A stretch of DNA of 64,000 bases from Trichopria drosophilae (Eukaryota; Arthropoda; Insecta; Hymenoptera; Diapriidae), in assembly GCA_030407085.1 (NCBI GenBank), contig CM059587.1, forward strand, positions 46,806,501 to 46,870,500, given 5' to 3'. Positions 21,192 through 33,315 of this stretch are shown here, piece by piece (position 1 is the stretch's first letter; every line of letters starts with the position of its first letter). The position numbers were made by a program, and so were the translations under genes. The notes beneath the pieces are model-generated. The model saw nothing but the letters and a program-made list of their open reading frames with translations. It did no database searches and was not told where the DNA came from.

Positions 21192-21633
21192 TCAAGTACC
21201 ACACATGCTTTTTTTTTCTGGGTCTAGAGTATCCGTGCCAAATTCCATGGTTCTTCTTTTCATTCTCTTCGAATTTTGTACTCGGGGAGTTTTATTAACA
21301 TTGTCACCTTCGAAGCGAATGTCTTCCCATGGATAATCATGTAGGTTACTTATTGATGGCTGTCTACTTGTAGATGGCATTTCTGGAGTATTATAATCAG
21401 CATTAGTCGTAAGTTCTTTTTATTTATTTTTATTTATAGGATTTTTAAGTGCTCACCGTTAAATGTATTTATTGTTTTAAATGATGTTTCTGCGTTGCAA
21501 ATATTATCCGAGATTTTATTTTCTGTTCCACGTTGGTTTAATGTCGATTCTTGCAAAATAGCAGATGTCAATTTATCTGTTGTACCTTTAAACGGAGCTG
21601 CATTGGTATTTTGAAGGTGTGTAGACTGTATAT
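21192..21633 (-). other. two possible downstream exons of the tyrosine recombinase gene
   Basis: Exon 21457-21633 is bounded by acceptor TTTCTAG and donor G/GTGAGC. Exon 21192-21382 is bounded by acceptor CTCCAG and ends in a stop. Their junction is phase-compatible, giving a continuous frame through TFNEMPSTSRQ. The second exon has a short basic stretch (RMKRRTMEF). No good donor joining them to the recombinase exon was found, so they may be an alternative 3' end or a separate transcript. Confidence 0.35.
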
Positions 21634-21705
21634 CTAGAAAGTTGTAATTATCATTGTCAGTAATAATATTAATCATATTATTAGTTATATTTTTAAATAT
21701 TGTTT

Positions 21706-22847
21706 TTATTTATTTTGCGATGGATCTTTTGTTGCGCGTGATGTTTTCACCGTACTTGGTGTAGTTGCACTAGTATTAGTTGTCCTATTTTTCTCATTAT
21801 TAGTAGAGTAAGCGATGCATTTAAAAATGTCTTCCCTATTCGCTGTCGAATTTTCGATGTATCCTTGCGCAACAGTGTCCGAACGCCATCCACCAAGCTG
21901 TTTTATTTTAGTGAAGTCCAGTCTTGCATTAGCAGCGGCTGTTGCTGAACTTCGGCGAAAGCAGTGTCCTGTATAGCCATCAGGATTTTCTACGTTCAGA
22001 TATAGAGCAATAATCTTAGGAATTTCACAAATTTTGTTTTTGCCGATGTACTGTCTAGTGCACGTCCCACGATGATATTGCACAAAAAATCGATTATCGG
22101 CTAATCCAGATGGTCTCATCAATTTGTATTTTTTAATTATATCATAGTATTTTCCACCAACAATGAACTGACGAGGGTATGCATTCTTTGTATTGTTAAT
22201 TGATATAATATATTGCTCACTCTTATCGTCTAAATTTACGGAATCTTGAATATCTGTGGTATTTAAGTTGACAATTTCTTTGCATCTTAATGCTCCAAAG
22301 AAACCACAAATTAGTATAACCTATATTAGAAAGTATTTAAAACTTAGTCCAAATACATTCTATTATAATCATAATTACTAATATAATGAGAGAAATTTAT
22401 AAATACCTTCGTAGCTAAGTATATGTTGTCGTCACTTTCAAACAGAAATTTATTTATTTGATCGAAGGTAAGAACATGAGATTTTTTGGGCTTGTATCCT
22501 TTAGATTCGTGCTTTAACAAAGACTTCAGTAAATTAAATTCGTTGATATTAACATTATGCCTTAAACTCAACGTAGTCCGTAGTTTTGACCAATGGCTCC
22601 AAAGAGTTGAAGGTTTCCACTTTTTTGTTAATTCTTTGAAATATACAAGTAAAACACTTTCGTCAATTTTATTTACATTATTACTATGTTTCCATTTCAA
22701 AAATGCACCATAAGCTATTTCATAATCTGCTCTTGACTTTTGAGGTAATAAATTATTCACAATCAAATTCTTCTCTGCTTCAAAATTTCTTTCAACAATT
22801 TCATTTGGATCAAAATTTTCATCCTCTGACAGTTCTGATGAAGACAT
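21706..22847 (-). CDS. Crypton-like tyrosine recombinase, one intron
   Basis: Tyrosine recombinases of this type cut and rejoin DNA through a covalent phosphotyrosine link and move Crypton transposons. Exon 1 (22407-22847) starts MSSSELSEDENF; after an acidic N-terminus it has the SAM-like core-binding domain (PSTLWSHWSKLRTTLSL) and ends DDNIYLATK. A phase-0 intron of 86 bp (22321-22406, GT-AG) follows. Exon 2 (21706-22320) carries the catalytic domain: the first arginine in FFGALRCKEI, the H-x-x-R box GHCFRRSSAT, the W in LGGWRSDTVAQ, and the nucleophile in GYIENS. Total ~351 aa, with a Ser/Thr-rich tail. All expected catalytic residues are present and no stop or frameshift is seen once the intron is removed. 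I recall related proteins as multicopy in insects; this could be an active element, a domesticated gene or a recent copy. Confidence 0.75.
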
Positions 22848-23330
22848 TTTACACTAACCTAGCGATACAGGGTGCTTTCTATAATTGTAGAGGCTAGAAA
22901 AATTTCACTAAAACGCGAGTTACAGGACGAATTCGCTCAATGTTTTGCGTCAGCGGACTCGGTATAGGAGACACGGGAAATTCAGCTCACATATATCTGA
23001 TGCGTGTAGTTTTCGTTGTATAATGTACAAAAAACTACAAGTTTGCTTACATGGCTGTCAACTTATCATACCTGAGCTTTTCTCGACATGGTAGACTCTC
23101 CGTTTTGAAACATCAGACAGTCGCGCATATACATGACACCGGGAGGAAAGTTACAACAGGGACTGAACATAGTACTTTTTTCCCTGTTTAGCGGGAAGAA
23201 TGTACGAACTTTACGCTAGGGGATGAAAAAAATTATTTAATGCTACCATAAGCGAGCAAACAATTACTGATGCAATTTTGGAGGAACATTGTGCAGGTAT
23301 TGAAATTAGTGACAAAAAGAAAAAAAGTAT
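22848..23330. other. upstream region of the recombinase gene
   Basis: GC-balanced sequence with no coding block. A CAGGGTGC motif at 22868 resembles a mariner-type terminus, but no partner was found. It probably includes the minus-strand promoter of the recombinase (inference). Confidence 0.35.
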
Positions 23331-24626
23331 AGAGATTACGATGCTCGTCTGAAAAACATAGTTTCTACATTGTCAGAAAATATAGTAGATTTTCCTCGAT
23401 TTTCCAGTCTGGAAAACGCCATGGACACTTTTTTACACTCTCATATTGTCTGTCGGTGATACCAATCATCTTGCGTCTCTTCTATCGACAAAACTGCTTC
23501 AATATTACCTCTCAAACGAGATAAAGCGTCTGGGACTCGATGAAAGGCACCTTTCCTGTGCTTGAATTTATAATCCCAGCCTTGTAATTCTAAGGCCCAT
23601 CTCGCCAAACGTCCTCTCGGGTCTTATAAATTCTTAAGCCAACGGAGACTGTTATGATCGATTATAATTTCGAACTTATAACCTTCGAGGTACGGTCGTA
23701 ATTTCTTAATTCCCCATACCACATCAAGACACTCTATTTCAGTGGTGCTATAATTACTCTCGGCAGAATTTAAAGTTCGACTTAAAAATACGATGGGGTG
23801 CTCTCCATCTTCTTGTTCTTGCGTTAATACAGCACCCAACGCGAGAGAAATCAGCTCTCCCCAAGACTGGAGCCTGACACAAGTCTTGCTTTAAAGTCTC
23901 GAAAACTTTTTCATGCTCAATGGTCCATTCCCACTCGACATATTTCCTCGTTAACTTAGCGAGAGGAATCCTCTTCTGGGCTAGATCTGGAATAAACCGC
24001 GCGTACCATCCAATCATGCCTAGAAATCTTCGTAATTCCGTGAGGTTCTTGGGAGCTAGATATGACATCACGGCATCTGTTTTCTCTGGATCCGGTCTCA
24101 ATCCATTTTCGTCCACGAGAAATCCCAAATATCGAGCTTCTGAATAGTAAAACTCACTTGTGTCTCGGTTGAGTTGTAGTCATGCATCTATGATCTTCTT
24201 TAACCCATTATGTACCAAACGGACAAAAAATTGCCGTTGACTTTGATGCTATTTTTTTGTGTGAAAAAGAAAACGAAAAAATCGGCATAAGCCATTTCTG
24301 ATGTAAAATTTGTCGCTCTTTCAGAATCTGTGGTCAAAATGTATTAATAAATATTGAAAAAGTTACAAACAATTAAAACAAAAAAAATATGATTTTTCGA
24401 GAAAATATTGCTTTATAACCCTTGGCTTCGCATGGAAAATGTTATTGAATTGCCTTAAACGCATAAAATGTTGCGTCCATGGACCCTCAGCTATAAGCTC
24501 ATACAGTTACTTTTTCTAAATTTCAAAATGGCTGACGACAACATGGCGTGGAAGCCTAAAACAATGATCCATAAAATCACTATGGTGCCTGAAATTTTAA
24601 AGACAATTTAAATCGCTTCAAACTTG

Positions 24627-25060
24627 TTACTCGGGGGTTTTTGGGGTCGCTGATTACGAATTTGCAATCAGTTTTCGAAAATTCAAGATGGCGAAGCCAA
24701 TATGGCGGACTAACTTTTTGAAATTTGATGAAATCGTTTGAAATTTCTTACTCGGGGGTTTTTGGGGTCATTGATTACGAATTCGAAGTCAGCTTTAGAA
24801 AATTCAAAATGGCGGAGCCAACATGGCGGACTAACTTTTTGATATTTGATGACATCGTTTGAAATTTTTTACTCGGGAGTTTTTGGGGTCATTGATTACG
24901 AATTCGATGTCAGTTTTAGAAAATTCAATATGGCGGACTAATTTTTTGAAATTTGATGAAATCCTTTGAAATTTGTTACTCGGGGGTTGTTGGGGTCACT
25001 GAATACGAATTTGAAGTCAGTTTTCGAGAATACAATTTTGAATTCGGAATTCAAACTGGC
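24627..25060 (+). repeat. ~121-bp tandem repeat in the left arm of the piggyBac-type element
   Basis: Four copies beginning TTACTCGGGGGTTTTTGGGG start near 24627, 24748, 24869 and 24976. Units contain GATTACGAAT, AAAATGGCGGAGCCAA and ATGGCGGACTAA. The third copy is shorter, lacking one ATGGCGG block. Confidence 0.8.
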
Positions 25061-25354
25061 GGATGCGGTATGACGGTAAAATATTTTCAATATTTGTCTA
25101 TACAGAATACGTTTATTAGCCGTCAAAAAATTTGTCCGTTGCCCGGCCCCCACCACTTGGCGGTAAACGTATAAAAGGGAGCCTTTTTCACTTTTTTAAA
25201 ACTTTTTTTTACTTTTTTTTTTAATTTTTTAATTTTTATATTTTTTTTTACTTTTACATTTTATATTATTTTTATTTTTTACATTTTATATTTTGTTTTT
25301 TTACTTTTTACAATTTTGTGGTTTTAAAAAAAGATGATAATCTTTGATGCGTTA

Positions 25355-25690
25355 GACCGCCATATTGCCTCCGCCATTTTAAATTTTCTAAAACTGACAT
25401 CGAATTCGTAATCAATGACCCCAAAAACCCCCGAGTAACAAATTTCAAACCATTTCATCAAATATCAAAAAGTTAGTCCGCCATGTTGGCTCCGCCATTT
25501 TGAATTTTCTAAAACTGACTTCGAATTTATAATCAATGACCCCAAAAACCCCCGAGAAACAAATTTCAAAAGATTTCAAAAAATTAGTTCGCCATATTGG
25601 CTTCGCCATCTTGAATTTTCGAAAACTGACTTCAAATTCGTAATCAGCGACCCCAAAAACCCCTGAGTAACAAGTTTGAAGCGATTTAAA
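25355..25690 (-). repeat. inverted counterpart of the ~121-bp repeat
   Basis: About two and a half reverse-orientation units of the same repeat (ACCCCAAAAACCCCCGAGTAAC near 25420, 25540 and 25655). The right arm has fewer units than the left. Confidence 0.75.
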
Positions 25691-28170
25691 TTATTTTTAA
25701 AATTTCAGGCACCATAGTGATTTTATGAATCATTGTTTTAGGCTTCCACGCCATGTTGTCGCGCGCCATTTTGAAATTTGATGAGCTTATAGCTGAGGGT
25801 CCATGGACGCAAAATTTTATGCGTTTAAGGCAATTCAATGACATTTTCCATGCGAAGTCAAGGGTTATAAAGCAATATTTTCTCGAAAAATCATATTTTT
25901 TTTGTTTTAATTGTTTGTAACTTTTTCAATATTTATTAATACATTTTGACCACAGATTCTGAAAGAGCGATAAATTTTACATCAGAAATGGGTTATGCCG
26001 ATTTTTTTAATTCTCTTTTTCATACAAAAAAATAACATCAAAGTCAACGACAATTTTTCGTCCGTTTGGTACGTAATGGGTTAAGACTCTCTCTAACCAT
26101 TCTAAATGATCATGAAAATTCTCTTACACAATGATGTCATCTAGATAGAGAAATAGGTGAGACTCGAATTCTGGTCCAAATAAAGCATCCATTAACCTCT
26201 GAAAGGACGCAGGGGCATTAGTAAGTCCAAAAGGCATTCTTCTGAATAAGAATAAGCCTTTTCCAGGAACTGTAATTGCCGTGAAATCACGGCTCTCTTC
26301 GGACAACGGAATCTGGAAATAAGCCTGACTTAAATCCAATTTTGTTGGATTTTTTTTTATATATTTGGCTTTTCAGATCTTGTCTAAAATACTATCCAGA
26401 ATTGTAGCAGGATACGCGTCCTTTTTAGTGACAGAATTCACGTCACGGTAATTGACACAGAATCGATACCGGCCGTCAGACTTCTTAACGATGACCGGTG
26501 CGTTAGACCACGCACTAACGGATGGCTCGATGACTCCTTCCGCTAACATCCGATCGACTTCTTCATGGGCTACCTGAAGGACAGCGGGAGATACTCTCCG
26601 GAATCGTTGCTTAATAGGTGATGCACCCTGGACGTCAATATGATGAAATGTCAAAGTCGTCAATCGTATCATTCTATCATCGGATGGGATAACTCGATTC
26701 AATAGCTGAGTTAACCATTCTTGCTGGACTGAAGAAACTTCTGAAATCACTGCACATTCTGCATAGATTCTAGAATTACTATCATCTTCAAAGGACTTCC
26801 ACGGACTCGTGCCAACTTGCCATTTTCGATTAAGAAAATCTACTTTGATTTGGAATAGTTGTAGAAAATCCATTCCTAGGATAGCATCATATTCCAGACA
26901 ATCGGCTATCCGGATATGTAGACTTTTTATTTGGTCATCCACCTCTATATAAGTGCGGACCAGACCTCCAATTTCTTCTTGATATCCGGTGACACCTCGA
27001 ATATAACCGTGTCCTGGCTGAATCCGTTTTTGAAGACTACGTTTCGTATGCGGACCAAAATAAGACCTACTAGCTCCCGGGTCGCAGAGTGCTCTAATTG
27101 GACCACCCTCTATCTCTAGCGAAAAATACAGTCTGGGGTCCGAATCCAAGAGAACTCCTGCTTCCGATAAATTTAGACTTTCTTTACAATCTCGAAGATC
27201 TAAGAGAAAATCCTCTCCAGTCATCGAATCTTCTCCAGAGAAATGGATATTCCAATTACGGACTTTCCTCAGTATATCATCACGTCTCTCGGGTAATCTT
27301 CGATTTCTTGCTGTACGGATTCTATTTACTCTCCGTTCCTCAGCTCGTTCTTGACGAAATCTTCCCTCCTCTGATGACTGCGAGATCGAATTATCTTCGA
27401 TGTTCCGGTTATGGTGTCTCCTTCCACGTTCTCTCGTTAGGCGGAGCTAATTCTGAACTTCCCGAGGAGGTAATGATCCAACTGGTTGATGATAAATGTG
27501 CACGGTTGGATCCCATACTCCCGTTTTTGTTCGAAAGGCGTTGATTTAATCCTTGAATAATCGCTGGCTGTGTTACGTCTACTCGAGAACTCTCCCACAT
27601 CGGTGGCATATTCCAATATCCTACATTAGATAATCTAGGTCCGATGACTGTCGGATCTTCGAAAGATGATGGTCTTGCAAGATGAAACATTCTAGCTCTC
27701 GAATTTAATGTAGACGCTCTTAGACCAGCTTGACACCATGTAACACGAGTGGAACTCTCTTGACTTGTTATCGTGGTAACATCAATAGTGCTCGTCGTGA
27801 TTAACGTTGTAGGGACCGTAGTATTGACCACAGTAACCGTAGGTTGTGATGAAAATCTGGTCTTTTCAGTTCTGATGAATCTTCCTCCATCTTTGACCGA
27901 TAAATGAGACATATCGCCTAACATAGTCCGATTCACGCTTACATTTTCATCTTTTTCCTGATTCCACGTAATCGGCGCGGTCGGAAATTGTTCTAATATT
28001 TTAAACCGCGTTAATCTATCGTGCTGGTCCTCTAAATTACCGTCCTCATTTAAACAATCGGATACTATATCTCGGACAACCCTACTGATAGACAAGTCAG
28101 TTATCTCCTGCTTTATTTGGTTAACTTCATCCCACTCATTAGTGGATACTTCCGAATCGTGAACCGACAT

Positions 28171-29058
28171 CCTAACTATCTATTTGTATTTTGGATACAA
28201 AATTAATTTACAAAACAATCAATCATCAATAGAAAAAAAGTGACTTCGAGCGGACCCACTAACTACCTGAAATTTCGCAATAAATCGTTTTAATTGTACC
28301 AAATAAGCTCGTGTGAGAATCTCAAAATTCATTCTCTCTAATTAAACTCTCATTCGCAAATACTCCAATATTAAAATTATATTCAAATCATAAATGCTCA
28401 AATAAATATTTCATAATCTTAAAAATGAAATCTCTTTCCTCTGCATAAATTAAATATTCACTTCTCAATAACAATGCAATAACATCAATAGACAAATTCG
28501 ATTAATTACGCTCATTTGAAATTACCATCGAATTCAATTATTTTATGATCACATGGACATTTTAAAATTAAAAATCTTAATTGAATAATAAAATTCACGA
28601 AACAATTTCAAATGCCCAATTAATTATTTAAAAGACAACACCTTAGCTCATAAATGATTCTCAAAATAATAAACACAATGACTCCATTTAAAACCTAACC
28701 GTTTTTAACTTCCATTCCTTTGAACTAATTCTAACTAACAATAATATATTAGTTTTCACTTTCAATCACAACAACAAATTAAAGCTTCCAAAAATGGAAA
28801 ATTATCCAAATAAATTATAATAAATCAACTACCATTAACAATTTAAATTGACAATTTACTGACCTGCTAAACTCGAAAAATTGTAACTTCTTAATCTAAA
28901 TTCTCCCAATAATTAAACACCATATTAAAAAAAATTAAATATAATACTAATTCAATCAATCAATTATTAATTATCAACAAAATATTTAACGTCTTTAATT
29001 CTATCATAACTATCATAAACTTTTTATTAATAAATCTAACATCTTTCTCATGACCAGT
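28171..29058. other. AT-rich leader of gypsy element 2
   Basis: Very AT-rich, noncoding on both strands, directly upstream of the element 2 gag start, as in other insect gypsy leaders. It stops at the 3' tail of the non-LTR element at 29059, which may have truncated or displaced the 5' LTR. Confidence 0.4.
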
Positions 29059-29095
29059 ATTTATTTATTTATTTATTTATTATATTTATTTACGG
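29059..29095 (-). repeat. (TTTA)n tail of the non-LTR element
   Basis: TATTTATTTATTTATTTATTTATTATATTTATTTA lies at the 3' end of the minus-strand element and probably served as the target-primed reverse transcription tail. Confidence 0.7.
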
Positions 29096-29296
29096 GTGAG
29101 ATAGCCCCCAAATACATTAATGATTACAAATAATAACATAAGTAGATAAAAGAAAATAAAATATCGCATTATTATAAGAATAGCATAAGACAACAATCAC
29201 AAATAATATAGAAAACAGTCGAACGATAAGTCGCGGATTTGCTAAAACATAAATAAAATATAAAAAAAACAGCACAATATAGAATGCAATATATTA

Positions 29297-29312
29297 AACC
29301 TAACCTAACCTA
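29297..29312. repeat. three CCTAA (telomere-type) units
   Basis: AACCTAACCTAACCTAACT lies in the 3' UTR of the non-LTR element. TTAGG/CCTAA is the ancestral insect telomere repeat, but three units can be chance. Confidence 0.4.
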
Positions 29313-29314
29313 AC

Positions 29315-32085
29315 TTATACAGAGCACGTCTGTAATATTACAGTTCTACAAGCGGTTATAAAATCGGATATATTTTCAAATCTTGCTGTGGAGAAAGGAA
29401 GAGTATTCCAAATTCTCCTCAAACGATTTAGTGTTGAGTAGTAAAAGATATTGGACCTGCAATTGGCCTCAAATAAGGTACGAAAAGACCGGTGGTCGTG
29501 AGTGCGCCTACGGAAGAAAAATAACTGGGAGAGATCAGGTGATTTGATAGAGCCGCATAATATTTTATGAACTTGGATAATGTCATTAAACCGGTGAATG
29601 GAGTGAACAGTTGAAAGGTTAAATTGTGTGGATATACGTGAAAAATCATGAGAGCATATATGCATAGGATTTGCAGTTTTATAGGATATATATCTTAAGA
29701 ATTTTCTTTGGACAGATTCGAGAGTTTTTATGTCGCAATTTGTGTAAGGAGACCAAATTACGGAGGCACAATTAAGTGTGGCAGGACCAGTGTTTTATAG
29801 AGATTAATAATGGAAGATGTGTCTATGAAATTTTTAGTCAAACGTATAATAATTCCGAGTTGTTTAAATGCCCTATTTGTGACCAAATGCAGGTGTTCAG
29901 AGAAGAAACAACGACAGACCATTGTGACGCCTAGATGTTTAATAGCAGTAACGCTTTCTAGTTCATGATTATCTATTGCAAATTGATAACGCATAGTTGA
30001 ACGTGATCTTGAAAAGTGCATGACATTCCATTTACGTGCATTTAGTTGTAAGCGTTTTGTATTGCACCACACACTAATAATATTTTCAAGGTCACGTTGA
30101 AGTTTAGAGGCATCTAAAAGCGACTTAACTATGTTAAACAATTTCAGGTCGTCTGCGTAGAGGAGAAAGTGTGAAAAAGATATAGCATTTTGTAAATCAT
30201 TTATAAATAACATAAATAACAATGGACCTAAGTGGGACCCTTGAGGTACTCCCAACGGAGTATCAAAATAATCTGATATGTATCCCTTTACGCGGACTGC
30301 CTCGGTTCACCTGTAATGTAAGAGTGTAACCATTTCAGTAATGAGCCTCTTAAACCGGAAAGGTGCAACTTATTCATTAAAATGCCCTGGTCCACCGAAT
30401 TAAACGCTTTTGAAAAATCCAAATATATTGAATCGACTTGATGTGAAGCGTCGAGAGCTTCGAAAACAAATGAAGTAAAAGTAAGTAAATTGGAAACTAC
30501 CGATCTTTCCTTTACAAACCCGTGCTGTTGGTTGGTTATTAAAGAAAGTATGTGATCGCTAAGTTTAGAGGTTATTATAAAATCAAATAATTTCGCTATG
30601 ACGTTCAGAATAGAAATCGGACGATAATTTACAATATTCTGTTTAATGCCTGATTTGAAAATAGGCGTGACAAATGACTTCTTCCAAAATAAAGGGAATG
30701 TACCGGAGGAAAGTGATGTGTTGAAAATCGACAACATGGGTTCAATCAGGGAAGATACGCAATTTTTAATTAAAATCGGAGGCAACAGTCGAAGAAGTCG
30801 AGTACACAGTGCTAAAGTTTTCGGCAAACAAGTCAGCTATCTCAGAACCATTATGGGCATGCCGATTGCCAAGATACATGTCATTGGGTAACTCATTGCA
30901 TTTTCTAATATTGTTCACATATGCCCAAAACGACTTAAGGTTAGTCCTGGAATGGAATTCGACCTTTCCAACATATTCCTTATAAAGAGTTCTAGATGTG
31001 CGGATGCACTTCGCTCTGAGCTGTTTAAATATAATGAAATCGTTAGGAAAGTTGGATTCCTTCCAGCACCTGTAAGCTGCTTTTTTAGCATTAAGTAGCT
31101 GAATTAGGTCCAAATTATACCATCGTGGTCGCGTATAATTTGATACTGATTTTTTAGGTACACGGTCACATACGATTTTGTTTATAGTTGTATAAAAAAC
31201 AGATAATTTGTGGTCTACATCGAGATTTGAAAATTTGTCATACCAATTAACATTCATTAAATTAGCATTTATAGTTCTATAATCCGCATTGTGGTAGTAG
31301 TAGACTATGTTCTTGCGTTCTAAAGTCGACTGGGCAGCAAAATCTAATTGAATCTTGGTTGCGACGTGATGGATGTCGGTCGGAATTAAAGCCTCGTAAT
31401 CAGAAGTACATTGACCATGATGTATGGTAGAGAATAATAGATCTAAAGTATATCCCTTATTCGCGAGTGGAGCGATTCGTTGTCGCATATCCATGGTGGA
31501 AAAATTATTGCATAGAATAGTTGCATTTTCCCTGATGTTGGGCGAGACGTATCCATGGAGTTGAACATTTATGACATCATCAGCAGCACTCCACACTATA
31601 TTGGGGAGATTAAAGTCTCCAAAAATTATCCATTCATAATGAACAAATTTTTCTGTCAGTTTACTCAGTGCATTCGAGTATTCAAGATATGCTGTGTGGT
31701 GAAAAATATGAGGTCCCAAAAATGAAATGTCGTCCATTCATTGATGTTTTCACAAATACATGTTCGGCTGTTGGACAAGTTATTGTTTCACATAGGGTAA
31801 CTGCTAAAGAGTTCTTAAAGGCCAATTACACACCGCCCCTCTTCGTGTGTTTGATAAGTCATAAGCTCGATCGCACCGAAATATATTATAATTATCTAAG
31901 CCAAGTTGTACATCGCTGATTGAATCATTAAGCCATGTTTCGGAGAATACGATAACGTCCGATGCGGCAGTACGAGTTTTGAGAGATATTCGAAGAAGAT
32001 CAAGTTTAGTGCGTAGGCCTCGAGTATTCTGGTAGATGCGTGTAAAACAAGTTGAATTTGGTCGTTTATTAGTAGTATGGACCAC
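29315..32085 (-). pseudogene. ORF2: endonuclease and reverse transcriptase of the non-LTR element
   Basis: ORF2 nicks target DNA and reverse-transcribes from the nick. The start (32085) is close to the end of ORF1. The AP-type endonuclease is visible as IYQNTRGLRTKLDLL and VIVFSETWLND in the first frame, then after frameshifts near 31830 and 31730 as IIFGDFNLPNIVW. The RT runs 30827-29758: SFVTPIFKSGIKQNIVNYRP, RPISILNVIAKLFDF, YLDFSKAFNSVD, then GVPQGSHLGPLLFMLFIND and the catalytic LLYADDLKLF. A frame change occurs near 30280. The C-terminal region (29665-29315) ends with RLRRIWNTLP and a stop at 29315. Catalytic boxes are intact, but at least four frame breaks make it a pseudogene. Confidence 0.85.
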
Positions 32086-32094
32086 AACTTGATT

Positions 32095-33315
32095 TCTCAG
32101 AAATCGTTGTCATATATTGGAAGTGAATCGAGGTCTACTTCTGAGTGGATTTGATGAATGGAATCTCCGTTCGATGATTTTAAAATGATCTTTGCTCCTG
32201 TTCTCTGTACCCTCAAACCATGATCTCTTGCATATAAGTTTTTGCTTTGCCCAATAGTTTGAATAAAGTTGGCGAGAGGTATTCATTAATAAAGATATTA
32301 GTTGCAGGCCAAGTACAGCTTATATCATTTGCTTTCAACGTGCCTTTAGTGCGCCGTGCATGTATTAAAGCATCACGAATTGCGGGGTGGATAAAACATA
32401 CAAATATGTTATCCGACTTTGTATGAGAGATGTGCGAAATAGCGGTTGAAGAAATGTTGACAGGTGTTCTGGCTTGTGAGGCAGTGCTCGGTGCCGCATT
32501 GGCAAGAGGACCGGCTATCATTCGACTTACACGTGTTACCTCATCGAGACCAATCGGAGCTCCTGCGATTTCACAAATTTTTTGTACTATGGTTAAAAGA
32601 TTTTCGTTATCCGATCGTGGTACTCCTGATATAACCAGATCACATCTGTGTAACTCAAGTTCAAGGTCTGCTAAACGACGTTCCTTTGAAATATCTGAGT
32701 TTCTTAACTGGCGGTTTTCTTCTTGAAGAGCAGACACTTCTTGCTGTAAGGTACAAATTTTATTGTTTTGGTCTTTTATTACTGTATGTAATTCATCGGT
32801 CTTTGTTAAGAGTGCTGCGTTGGTTTGCTCGGTAGAAAGTTTGAATGTTTTAAAATCGTCCTTGATAAAATCGAGTGCATCCAATTTGGCAAGTTTTGCA
32901 TTAAATCCAAATAACTGTCGAGATATGAAGGCTGGCGAAGTATTTTCATCGGTGTTGTCAACATCCTTTAGTGAATTTTGTTTAGGACGGGGGAGCTCAG
33001 CCGGTAAAGGATTTGTTGGTGGTCTAGCTCGCGGTCGCTTTTTTGCCTTCACATCTAATTCTCCGATATCCATGAGATCACAACAGAGGAATGAGCCATG
33101 ATTGTTGCGTTGGTTTGCTGATGTACATTCTGTATGTGAGTGTTACCACATACAATACAAACTTCGATCTCTTGATCTACATCAGTTCCAAGGCATATTG
33201 CACATGGATTGGCGCTCTTGCATTCATTCAATTGATCAAATTGACCAGCTGTTTCAGTCGTGTCTGTGAGCTCCGCGTCTAAATCCACTCTGGGTGGAGT
33301 TTTTACAGTTGTCAT
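32095..33315 (-). pseudogene. ORF1: PHD-finger, coiled-coil RNA-binding protein of the non-LTR element
   Basis: ORF1 proteins bind the element RNA. The N-terminus (from 33315) holds a PHD-type zinc-finger start, PCAICLGTDVDQEIEVCIVC, in one frame. The reading then shifts near 33070 to the frame of a second ORF (33073-32213) that begins with a basic KKRPRARPP segment. That ORF contains a coiled coil (CTLQQEVSALQEENRQL) and an RRM-like block (DLVISGVPRSDNENLL, IVQKICEIAG). A final shift near 32230 leads to a short C-terminal piece ending near 32095. PHD-finger ORF1s occur in several CR1/L2-like clades. Confidence 0.75.

Larger units (their letters stand above)
24204..26080. mobile_element. piggyBac-type palindromic element with TTAA target duplication
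   Basis: The element starts CCCATTATGTACCAAACGG at 24204 and ends CCGTTTGGTACGTAATGGG at 26080, flanked by TTAA at 24200-24203 and 26081-26084. The CCC...GGG ends and TTAA target are diagnostic of piggyBac-superfamily insertion. Almost the whole 1,877 bp forms a palindrome: the arms carry matching unique sequence plus tandem ~121-bp repeats, and the centre (about 25175-25345) is a T-rich stretch. No transposase is encoded. Confidence 0.88.
23340..28170 (-). pseudogene. gag-pol: gypsy element 2 gag-pol remnant, split by a piggyBac-type element
   Basis: Reading leftward on minus: a gag N-terminus (28170-27409, starts MSVHDSEVSTNEW, Ser/Thr-rich centre), then gag capsid sequence (NIHFSGED, DCKESLNLSE) joined directly to a protease (ALCDPGASRSYFG). 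The joint implies loss of the gag C-terminus and zinc knuckle. The RT follows (KSDGRYRFCVNYRDVN, GLTNAPASFQRLMDALFG, FLYLDDIIV) with in-frame stops near 26372 and 26124. A palindrome interrupts it at 24204-26080. RT thumb and RNase H resume at 24190 (EARYLGFLVDENGL, LRRFLGMIGWYARF, LSRTLNSAESNYSTTE, IIIDHNSLRWL) and continue through WALELQGWDYKFKHRKG to about 23340. Integrase and both LTRs are absent, so it is truncated. Confidence 0.85.

Noticed and set aside
24938..25174. Frames of 72-73 codons on both strands
   Set aside because: They lie within the 121-bp repeats of a palindromic element.
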